From contig JAEKLK010000184.1 in NCBI GenBank assembly GCA_019509895.1, positions 5,388 through 25,647 on the forward strand: a stretch of DNA of 20,260 nt. Direction: 5' to 3'. Source of the stretch: Betaproteobacteria bacterium. GTDB taxonomy: Bacteria; Pseudomonadota; Gammaproteobacteria; Burkholderiales; SG8-39. Of the stretch, positions 14,709 to 20,260 are shown one piece after another. Each line of letters opens with the position of its first letter. Positions within the stretch are counted from its first letter, which is position 1. A program made the translations under genes and the position numbers. The notes beneath the pieces were generated by a model. It worked only from the letters and a program-made list of their open reading frames with translations. It ran no database searches and had not been told where the DNA came from.

Positions 14709-16120
14709 CAATGGCGCGGCTCGATCGGCGTCCTCACGCCCGTACGCTCCTCGATCGCGCGAGCCGCCGCGAGGAGCAGCTCTTCGCCGTAGCGCCGGCC
14801 GATGAGCTGCACGCCGACCGGCACGCCGTCGGCGAGCGTCGCGGGCACCGTGAGGCCCGGCAGGCCAAGCGTGGAGGCGGCGAGCATCGGCACCTGCGCC
14901 TCGAGCAGCATCGCCATCGCCGCGTCCCCGCGCTGGTCTTCGTCCACCGCGAACGGACGCTCGCGCGACACCGGCAGCAGCAACGCCTGGTAGCGCTCGA
15001 AGAACACCATCCACTGGCGCAGGATCGCCGCGCGGCGCGCAAAGGCGTTGATATAGCCCGCGTAGTCGAGCGGCATGAGGGAAGCCACGGTCGAGCGCCG
15101 CGCCCGCTTGGCCGGCTCGTCGCCGTACGCCTCGATCGCGCGCGACGTGCCGGCCCTGTCCTCCTTCGACGCCATACCCTCGCTCACCACCAGCGTAAAG
15201 AAGAGCCGCCCCGCCTCCTCGAGCCGCGGCGGCTCCGCCTCCTCCACCCGGTAGCCTGCGTCCTCGAGCCACTTCGCCGCGTGGCGCAACGCTGCCTGCA
15301 CCTCGGGCGCGGCCTTCTGCATCGAGAGGGCGATGCGTCCGGGCGACAAGCCGTCATTTCTCAAGGGCACCGACACCGACCACGGATCCCGCGGATCGCC
15401 GGCAATCGTCGTCTCCAGGCCGAGCCGAAGATCGTCGACCGTGCGCGCGAGCACGCCTTGCGTGTGGCAAAGCTGGGTCGTGATGGCGATCTCCTCCGGC
15501 GACGTGCCTTCGAACGTCGGCACACGCCCGAGCGTCGGGCGGATGCCGAACACGCCGCAGGCATACGCCGGATAGCGGACCGACCCGGCGCGATCGTTGC
15601 CGTGGGCGATAGCGCCCATGCCGGTGGCGACGCACGCGGCCGCGCCGCCGCTCGACCCGCCGGGTGTGCGCCTGGGGTCCCACGGATTCAAGGTACGGCC
15701 GTGCAGCTCGCAATCGGTGAAGTAGCGCGTGCTGAAGGCCGGAACATTGGTGCGCCCGATGAAGATCGCGCCGGCCCTGCGCCAGCTCGCGACCACCGGA
15801 CTGTCGTCGCGGGCGATGCGATCCTTGAACGCCACCACGCCATTGGTCGTGGCGCGACCGGCGACATCGACATTTATTTTTAGCGTGACCGGGACGCCAT
15901 GCAGCGGCCCGAAGAGCTCGCCGCGCCCGGCCGCCGCATCGGCCCCGTCGGCCGCGGCGAGCGCCTCCTCGGCCATCAGGTCGACGATCGCGTTCAGCTT
16001 CGGATTGACGCTGTGCACGCGCTCGAGCGCGCTTTGCGTCGCCTCGCGCGCGGAAATGTCGCGGTCGCGAATCGCGCGCGCGAGCTCGGTTGCGCTCCAC
16101 TTCCACAATTCATCGCTCAT
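14708..16120 (-). CDS. Amidase-signature family hydrolase
   Basis: A 470-aa cytoplasmic hydrolase of the amidase signature family, which splits amides by a Ser-cisSer-Lys triad. Lys81 lies in GVPVTLKINVDVAG, the cis-Ser in TPGGSSGGAA (Ser156/157) and the nucleophile is Ser180 in AGSVRYPA. Two family positions differ from consensus: the usual I-K-D after the Lys region is L-K-I, and G-T-D-x-G-G-S-I-R is G-N-D-R-A-G-S-V-R. The triad itself is intact. The start at ATG 16120 lies within the last codons of the monooxygenase gene (11-bp overlap). Its place between a flavin monooxygenase and a TRAP transporter suggests it acts on the imported compound or on a product of the oxygenase. GatA function is unlikely because there are no gatB/gatC neighbours. 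Confidence 0.92.
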   Translation of the reverse strand: MSDELWKWSATELARAIRDRDISAREATQSALERVHSVNPKLNAIVDLMAEEALAAADGADAAAGRGELFGPLHGVPVTLKINVDVAGRATTNGVVAFKDRIARDDSPVVASWRRAGAIFIGRTNVPAFSTRYFTDCELHGRTLNPWDPRRTPGGSSGGAAACVATGMGAIAHGNDRAGSVRYPAYACGVFGIRPTLGRVPTFEGTSPEEIAITTQLCHTQGVLARTVDDLRLGLETTIAGDPRDPWSVSVPLRNDGLSPGRIALSMQKAAPEVQAALRHAAKWLEDAGYRVEEAEPPRLEEAGRLFFTLVVSEGMASKEDRAGTSRAIEAYGDEPAKRARRSTVASLMPLDYAGYINAFARRAAILRQWMVFFERYQALLLPVSRERPFAVDEDQRGDAAMAMLLEAQVPMLAASTLGLPGLTVPATLADGVPVGVQLIGRRYGEELLLAAARAIEERTGVRTPIEPRH

Positions 16121-17576
16121 AGGGCGGCAGGCTCAGCGCGGCGTCCACCAGTCCGGCGGCCCGCTTGAAGTCATAGTTGCGATACATGTTCTGCTTCACC
16201 AGGAACGAGGCACCGCCGTAGAACTTCTCGTACTGCTGGTGGCGCGCGCCGAATTCGCTGCCGATGAAGTCCCAGGCGAGCCGCATCAGCGCCATGCGGC
16301 TGCGCGCGCTCGCCTGCGGCGAGTGCATATAGCGCTCGATGTCGCGCGCCATTTCCGGATTTTCGAAGTCCGCCACCGATGACGGCTGCACGATCAGGCT
16401 GCCGCCCGCCATTTCGCGGATCAGATCCACCATGCGCGGGAAGGTCTCCGACTGCAGCGCCATAACCGCGTAAAGCGTCGCCCGCGACGGCCAGAGCACG
16501 CCTTCATCATCCACCGTAGCCAGCACTTCGTGCGCGCGCAACATCGACTCCACCGTCTGCGCAAGCGCCGCGAGCTCGCCCATCTGCACCATCACCGCCG
16601 GATTGGCGGCGTTGCCGGTCATCTCGTTCAGCCGCTGCGCGAGCCCCAGCATGAAGCGCAGCTTCGTGGCGTAGCGGGCCTGCGCCTGATGGTTGCCGTA
16701 GATGTGTGCCGGCGTCTCCCACCATTGCGCGCGGCACACTTCGATGTTGCGATAGACGAACACGTGCTCCCACGGCACGAACACGTTCTCGAGCACCGCG
16801 AGGGCGTCGCTTTCGTCGAACCGGCCGCTGAGCGGGTAATCGAAGCTGTTGGTCGCCTGCAGCGCAAAGGCGCGGCGCGAGTACAGCTTGAGCCCCGGCG
16901 TATTTATCGGCAACGCCACGTTGATGGCGTACGCCTCATCGCCCGGCTGGAGCGGCGTGATGCAGCTCACCTGCAGCCAGTCGGAGAAGACGGCCGCCGT
17001 GCCGAGCTGCTGTGCGCCGGCGAGCACGATGCCGTCGTCGCGCTCCTTCACCACGCCCGCATAGAGCGCCGGGTCCGACTGCTTGTGCGCGGGCTTCGAG
17101 CGGTCGATCTGCGGCGGCACGATCACGTACGAGAGGTACTGGTGGTTCTCGCGGATATGCTCGAAAAATCGCAACAGGTTTTCCGCATACTGCTTGCCGC
17201 CGCGCGCGATGACGCTCGGCTTCGCCGCATAGCCGGTAAAGAATCCCGCGACGTGATCGGGCGTCCGCCCCATCAGCCCGAACGTGCGCTCGGCCCAAGC
17301 CTCGTAGAACGCGCGCTTCTTCGCCAGATCGGCGGGCGTCTTGGGGATCTGATAGCAGCGCAGCACCGGCTCGCCGGTCGCAGGCGAAGCGAACGTCATG
17401 CGCTCGCGGTTCGCCGGGTCGGCGGCAATGTCGTATAGAGCAGCGATCGAGCGCGCCGCTTCGCGAAAAGCCGGATGCGTCGTGACGTCCGGGACCTGCT
17501 CAGCGTTCAGGAACACGCGCCGGCCATCCGCCTTGATGGCGCGCAGATACTCGTTGCCGGTGCGAAGCGTCGCCAT
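16110..17576 (-). CDS. 4-hydroxyphenylacetate 3-hydroxylase (HpaB) family flavin monooxygenase
   Basis: A 488-aa protein with the N-terminal HpaB_N domain followed by the HpaB domain. Landmarks are FGLMGRTPDHVAGFFTGYA around residues 100-117, NHQYLSYVIVPPQIDRSK around 144-161, VPWEHVFVYRN, and the helical C-terminal half ending in YEKFYGGASFLVKQNMYRNYD. HpaB proteins are the oxygenase half of two-component FADH2-dependent phenol hydroxylases and need a separate flavin reductase (HpaC), which is not in this window. The Tyr that usually follows G-R-[ST]-P-D is His108 here, by my recall of the family, so substrate range may differ. I chose ATG 17576 for family length. No clear ribosome site is seen, and a longer frame upstream codes for unlike sequence. 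Confidence 0.9.
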   Translation of the reverse strand: MATLRTGNEYLRAIKADGRRVFLNAEQVPDVTTHPAFREAARSIAALYDIAADPANRERMTFASPATGEPVLRCYQIPKTPADLAKKRAFYEAWAERTFGLMGRTPDHVAGFFTGYAAKPSVIARGGKQYAENLLRFFEHIRENHQYLSYVIVPPQIDRSKPAHKQSDPALYAGVVKERDDGIVLAGAQQLGTAAVFSDWLQVSCITPLQPGDEAYAINVALPINTPGLKLYSRRAFALQATNSFDYPLSGRFDESDALAVLENVFVPWEHVFVYRNIEVCRAQWWETPAHIYGNHQAQARYATKLRFMLGLAQRLNEMTGNAANPAVMVQMGELAALAQTVESMLRAHEVLATVDDEGVLWPSRATLYAVMALQSETFPRMVDLIREMAGGSLIVQPSSVADFENPEMARDIERYMHSPQASARSRMALMRLAWDFIGSEFGARHQQYEKFYGGASFLVKQNMYRNYDFKRAAGLVDAALSLPPYER

Positions 17577-17622
17577 CAGAGTGGCCGGATTTTGCAGGAA
17601 TCCCGCGCGATGCGCGGCCTGG

Positions 17623-17940
17623 CTAGGTTGCGGTTTCGCGCAGCGCCTTGGGCGCGGGCTTGCCGGGCGCCGCCTCGCGCGCGTGCCAGCCTTTCTCCGA
17701 CATGCACTGCTTGAAGAGCGCGATGCCCAGGGCCTTGCGCTTCTGCTCGTCTTCCACGCCGCGGGCTCGCTCGAAGGCGGTCCCATGGCACGCCGAGAGG
17801 TCCTGTCGCAGCACGAGCTGCTGCTCGCCGGGCGAGATGCCGCGCTGCGCGAGTCCCGGGTTGCTCCACAGGTCGTTGCGCTGCGCCGGCGCGAGCGCGG
17901 CGGCGCAAAGGAGAAGAACGAAGCAGACGCTGCGCGCCAT
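17623..17940 (-). CDS. Small exported protein with two Cys (105 aa)
   Basis: A 105-aa protein with a signal peptide (MARSVCFVLLLCAAALAPAQ). After it comes a polar domain containing Cys51 (LSACHGTAFERARG) and Cys79 (LFKQCMSEKGW), which could form one disulfide. The layout of a short helix, C, then K-x-C-M-x-x-x-G-W resembles many small betaproteobacterial periplasmic proteins of unknown role. It is not a c-type cytochrome because there is no C-x-x-C-H. A GTG three bases before the chosen ATG is a less likely start. It lies 46 bases upstream of the HpaB-type gene on the same strand and may lead that operon. It is divergent from the deformylase gene with only 25 bases between starts. Confidence 0.65.
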   Translation of the reverse strand: MARSVCFVLLLCAAALAPAQRNDLWSNPGLAQRGISPGEQQLVLRQDLSACHGTAFERARGVEDEQKRKALGIALFKQCMSEKGWHAREAAPGKPAPKALRETAT

Positions 17941-17965
17941 CACCGCGCTAGCTTACACTCGAGCC

Positions 17966-18592
17966 ATGGCCGTGCTACGCATCGCGAAGATGGGCAACCC
18001 GGTGCTCCTGCGCAAGGCCGAGCCGGTGGCCGATGCGACCGCGCCGGAGATCCGGCAGCTCGCCGCCGACATGCAGGAAACGCTCGAGGACATCGGCGCG
18101 AGCGGCCTCGCCGCGCCGCAGGTATTCGTCTCGAAGCGCGTCGTGGTCTACCGCATCATTGCCGCGCGCATCCCGCCGGGCTCGGGACTCGCCCCGCGGC
18201 CTTGGACGGTGATGGTGAATCCGGTCATCACGCCGAAGACCGCTGACACGAGACCGGTCTGGGAGCGCTGCCTCTCGATTCCCGGGCTGCACGGCAAGGT
18301 GCCGCGCCATATGCAGATCAGCATCCGCTATCAGGATCTCGACGGCCGCACGCACGAGCACGATGCCTACAGCTCGTGGGCGGCGCTGCTTCAGCATGAG
18401 TGCGACCACCTGGACGGCGTGCTCTATCCGCAGCGCATGACCGACCTCGCGCTCCTCGCCTACAACGACGAGCCCGGTCCGCTCGCGCGCGAGGTGATGT
18501 CCAACCCGGCCGGAATCGACCCGCTGTTTATTGACTTGGTGGAGCGCTGGCCGGGCCGCTCCCGCTGGTACGGGCCGTCGCCGTCGGCCTGA
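17966..18592 (+). CDS. def: Peptide deformylase, secondary type
   Basis: A 208-aa metallo-hydrolase that removes N-formyl groups from nascent proteins. Motif 1 is GASGLAAPQ (44-52), motif 2 is E-R-C-L-S (Cys102) and motif 3 is HECDH (His144, Glu145, His148). Cys102, His144 and His148 are the metal ligands and Glu145 is the catalytic base, so it should be active. The R in E-R-C-L-S replaces the usual Gly. The sequence W-E-x-C-L-S-x-P-G resembles the second deformylase of Burkholderiales more than the housekeeping one next to fmt. A tail of about 45 residues follows the last motif. ATG 17966 has no ribosome site, with TACACT six bases upstream. The 3' end overlaps a convergent ferredoxin gene. 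Confidence 0.92.
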   Translation: MAVLRIAKMGNPVLLRKAEPVADATAPEIRQLAADMQETLEDIGASGLAAPQVFVSKRVVVYRIIAARIPPGSGLAPRPWTVMVNPVITPKTADTRPVWERCLSIPGLHGKVPRHMQISIRYQDLDGRTHEHDAYSSWAALLQHECDHLDGVLYPQRMTDLALLAYNDEPGPLAREVMSNPAGIDPLFIDLVERWPGRSRWYGPSPSA

Positions 18593-18884
18593 GCGCGAGC
18601 GGGATCCACGACACGGCGATGTCGCCGTGCACGAACGTCTGGCAAGCCATGCGGTGACCGGCGGCGAAGTCCGCTTCGCTCAGGTGATTTCGCTCGCGGT
18701 CCTTGATCGCGTCGGTGTTCTCCAGCCCCTTCTCGATCTTGCATTTGCAGGTGCCGCAGATGCCGGCGCCACACTTGAACGGGATTCCGCCCTTCTCGCG
18801 GATCGAGGTGCGCAGGAGATTGGCCTTGTCGGCGACGCTCACCACCTTGTCTGCGTTGGTGACGAACGTGATGGTGAACGGCAT
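18528..18884 (-). CDS. [2Fe-2S] plant-type ferredoxin (118 aa)
   Basis: A 118-aa ferredoxin-fold protein. The cluster-binding cysteines are Cys38, Cys43, Cys46 and Cys81 (C-x4-C-x2-C then C in RMACQTF), with an additional Cys48. The start, MPFTITFVTNADKVV, is the usual beta-strand opening. The last ~25 residues (after SWIPLAL) are Ser/Thr/Pro/Ala-rich and probably disordered. The ATG shares one base with the stop of the 97-aa gene (TGATG). It is the last gene of the ferredoxin operon. Its 3' end overlaps the convergent deformylase by 65 bases, which is unusual. Confidence 0.93.
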   Translation of the reverse strand: MPFTITFVTNADKVVSVADKANLLRTSIREKGGIPFKCGAGICGTCKCKIEKGLENTDAIKDRERNHLSEADFAAGHRMACQTFVHGDIAVSWIPLALRPTATARTSGSGPASAPPSQ

Positions 18885-19177
18885 CAGACGGCCACCAGCG
18901 TGGCGTCCACGGCGCCGTTGCCCGCCAGCTGCGCGAGCTCGGCGCGCGCGTGCTCGAGCGTCGCGAAGCGCGGCAGGAACTTCGACGGCACGAGATTGAC
19001 CGCCGGGGCGCCCGACTCCTCGACGATGCGGACCTTCACCTCGCGCTCGAGCTCGGCGATCACGAAGTGGGCGCGCCTGCGTCCGCAAAAGAGATAGTCG
19101 TACGCCTCCACCGGTTTCAACCCCTCGCCCGCCTCGGTGCGGAACTGCCCCGGCTTGCTCGTCAGGATGACGTACAT
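18884..19177 (-). CDS. Protein of unknown function between two ferredoxins (97 aa)
   Basis: A 97-aa protein beginning MYVILTSKPGQF. It has alternating strand-like and helical segments (AYDYLFCGRRRAHFVI, then KVRIVEE, then a C-terminal helix EHARAELAQLAG). There is a single Cys (Cys31) and no cluster or nucleotide motif. It overlaps the upstream ferredoxin by 16 bases and touches the downstream one by 1 base, so it is made with both. ATG 19177 was chosen over a longer frame start at 19354, which would run inside the ferredoxin. I do not recognise the family. Its position suggests a small partner of the redox proteins. Confidence 0.75.
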   Translation of the reverse strand: MYVILTSKPGQFRTEAGEGLKPVEAYDYLFCGRRRAHFVIAELEREVKVRIVEESGAPAVNLVPSKFLPRFATLEHARAELAQLAGNGAVDATLVAV

Positions 19178-19488
19178 GGCGGCGCCGCCGGCACCAGGTT
19201 GTCCTGCGTAAGCGCGAGGTCCTGATTTATCCACAACTGACAGCACAGGCGATAGCCGAGCTTGAGCCGCTCGCCCAGGATCTTCTGCTCCTTCCAGTTG
19301 GGCGGCGGCAGGTGCTCGCCGCCCGCCAGGATGTGGCTCGTGCACGTACCGCACTGGCCCATGCCGCAGCGGTACTTCAGATGCGGAAACGGAAACTGCT
19401 TGATGCCCGCGCGCACCACCAGGTTGGTGTTGTCCTTCACCTCGCCTTCGTGGATGTGCCCGTCCTTGTGGATGGCGATTTTCGGCAT
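19162..19488 (-). CDS. [2Fe-2S] ferredoxin, first gene of the ferredoxin operon (108 aa)
   Basis: A 108-aa plant-type ferredoxin. Cluster ligands are Cys41, Cys46, Cys49 (YRCGMGQCGTC) and Cys82 or Cys83 (YRLCCQLW). The middle holds a Pro/Glu-rich loop (LPPPNWKEQKIL), which is longer than in the second ferredoxin. Starting at ATG 19488, it is the first gene of a three-gene overlapping operon. No ribosome site is visible, and a GTATAC palindrome (19493-19498) lies just upstream. It is divergent from the diiron-oxidase-like gene and likely supplies electrons to it or to a hydroxylase. This partnership is inferred from position only. Confidence 0.93.
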   Translation of the reverse strand: MPKIAIHKDGHIHEGEVKDNTNLVVRAGIKQFPFPHLKYRCGMGQCGTCTSHILAGGEHLPPPNWKEQKILGERLKLGYRLCCQLWINQDLALTQDNLVPAAPPCTSS

Positions 19489-19541
19489 TGCTGTATACGA
19501 AGGAGCAGCGAAGCTCCTAGCACTCCCTGCGCACGCCGGTA

Positions 19542-19576
19542 TTGACGCGCGTCAAACGTACGTATATTGTATACAA
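19542..19576 (+). promoter_or_regulatory. Probable regulated promoter with two palindromic operators
   Basis: Two perfect palindromes lie in the 121-base divergent region. TTGACGCGCGTCAA at 19542-19555 has the TTGA-C-N4-G-TCAA form of FNR/CRP-family (Anr, FixK, Dnr) sites and includes TTGACG as a candidate -35. TTGTATACAA at 19567-19576 resembles operators bound by GntR/FCD-family repressors. It overlaps the candidate -10 (TATATT at 19563-19568 or TATTGT at 19565-19570). A strong AAGGAG (19599-19604) follows before the ATG at 19610. I infer activation or oxygen control from the first site and repression from the second. Neither regulator is in the window. Confidence 0.5.
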
Positions 19577-19609
19577 AAGTCAACCCGCCACCCCGAATAA
19601 GGAGCCCGC

Positions 19610-20260
19610 ATGGCCGCGCTCATGAATGCCGACGACTTCCGCACCGCCCTGGAAAACGCCATTCTCGGCCGCGCCGCCACGAAGGCGCCGTTCAGCGTCG
19701 CCTGGGCGAGCGGCAAGCTCTCGCGCGAGCACCTCGCGCGCTGGGCCGAAAACCACTACCACTACGTCGGGCCGTTCGCCGATTACCTCGCGCTCATCTA
19801 CGCGCGGATGCCGGACGAGTTCCAGGACGCGAAGGACTTCCTGCTGCACAACATGTACGAGGAGGAGATCGGCGGCGACCGCCATACCGACCTCCTGATT
19901 CGCTTCGCCGAGGCATGCGGCACGACGCGCGAGCGCGTCACGAACCCCGACAACATGTCGGCCATCACCCGCGGCCTGCAATCCTGGTGCTACGCGACCG
20001 CGATGCGCGAGGACCCGATCGTCGCCGTGGCCGGGCTGGTGGTCGGGCTGGAATCGCAGGTGCCCTCGATCTACCGCAAGCAAACGCCGACGCTGCGCGA
20101 GAAATACAAGTTCACCGACCAGGAAGTGGAGTTCTTCGACCTGCACATCGTCTCCGACGAGATCCACGGCGAGCGCGGCTACCAGATCGTGCTCGAGCAC
20201 GCGACCACGCCCGAGCTGCAGCGCCGCTGCCTGAAGATTTGCGAAATCGGCGCGCAGATG
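19610..20260 (+). CDS. TenA/PqqC-like heme-oxygenase-like diiron oxidase (partial at 3' end)
   Basis: The first 217 codons of an all-helical protein. It holds the six-residue metal set of heme-oxygenase-like diiron oxidases in correct spacing: Glu85-x6-His92 (EEEIGGDRHTD), Glu148 (GLESQVPS), and His179-x3-Asp183-x2-His186 (LHIVSDEIHGE). Family members such as CADD, UndA, BesC and SznF use Fe2+ and O2 for C-C cleavage, N-oxygenation or aminobenzoate formation. Database names are often TenA-like or PqqC-like. I do not see a Tyr at the place of the self-sacrificing CADD Tyr27 (Phe28/Trp32 by rough count), so it is not clearly a para-aminobenzoate synthase. ATG 19610 follows AAGGAG by five bases. 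The gene is divergent from a ferredoxin operon. Confidence 0.88.
   Translation, partial: MAALMNADDFRTALENAILGRAATKAPFSVAWASGKLSREHLARWAENHYHYVGPFADYLALIYARMPDEFQDAKDFLLHNMYEEEIGGDRHTDLLIRFAEACGTTRERVTNPDNMSAITRGLQSWCYATAMREDPIVAVAGLVVGLESQVPSIYRKQTPTLREKYKFTDQEVEFFDLHIVSDEIHGERGYQIVLEHATTPELQRRCLKICEIGAQM

Noticed and set aside
14708..16120. GatA subunit of the amidotransferase
   Set aside because: No gatB or gatC nearby, and the operon context is catabolic and transport-related.
17623..17940. c-type cytochrome suggested by a C-H pair
   Set aside because: There is no C-x-x-C-H motif; the Cys residues are single and far apart.
19580..20200. 206-codon open frame on the minus strand
   Set aside because: Antisense to the diiron-oxidase-like gene, whose ligand motifs and ribosome site are convincing.

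Overview
The window is high-GC, densely packed bacterial chromosome. Codon use, short overlaps (GTGA, ATGA, TGATG), tripartite solute transporters of both the Liv and TRAP types and small secreted proteins all suggest a betaproteobacterium, probably Burkholderiales-like. This is inferred from sequence style and protein flavour, not from a marker gene. I see no tRNA, rRNA, CRISPR array, insertion sequence or phage gene, and no gene-free stretch longer than about 165 bases. The longest gap is 11504-11668, which holds nothing I can name.

Region 1 (1-4640, + strand) is a tightly coupled uptake operon. It opens with the tail of a flavoprotein aromatic hydroxylase, followed by a branched-chain-amino-acid-type (Liv/HAAT) ABC transporter: binding protein, LivH permease, a fused LivM-LivG permease/ATPase, and LivF. 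The hydroxylase suggests the cargo is an aromatic or other carboxylate rather than an amino acid.

Region 2 (4648-11986) is a mixed block of housekeeping and envelope genes on both strands. It holds a 64-aa conserved protein, an NHL beta-propeller protein whose lipoprotein signal is now out of frame, a small lipoprotein, an enolase-superfamily dehydratase/racemase with a coupled cupin, a general-stress-type SDR oxidoreductase, a charged conserved protein, a DUF445 membrane protein, an EF-hand secreted protein flanked by two REP-like hairpins, a DUF1328 membrane peptide, and two small proteins of unknown function.

Region 3 (11994-17576, - strand) is a five-gene overlapping operon. In transcription order it encodes an HpaB-family flavin monooxygenase, an amidase-signature hydrolase, and a DctQ/DctM/DctP TRAP transporter. 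It looks like a take-up, hydrolyse and hydroxylate route for one unidentified, probably aromatic acid or amide substrate. A small secreted protein gene (17623-17940) lies just upstream, divergent from a second-type peptide deformylase.

Region 4 (18528-20260) is the most unusual part. A [2Fe-2S] ferredoxin, a 97-aa protein of unknown function and a second [2Fe-2S] ferredoxin form one overlapping operon. It diverges from a TenA/PqqC-like protein carrying the complete six-ligand pattern of heme-oxygenase-like diiron oxidases (HDO). The shared intergenic region carries two perfect palindromes at a likely promoter. Together they look like a regulated diiron oxidase with its own electron carriers and unknown chemistry. 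The HDO gene runs off the right edge.
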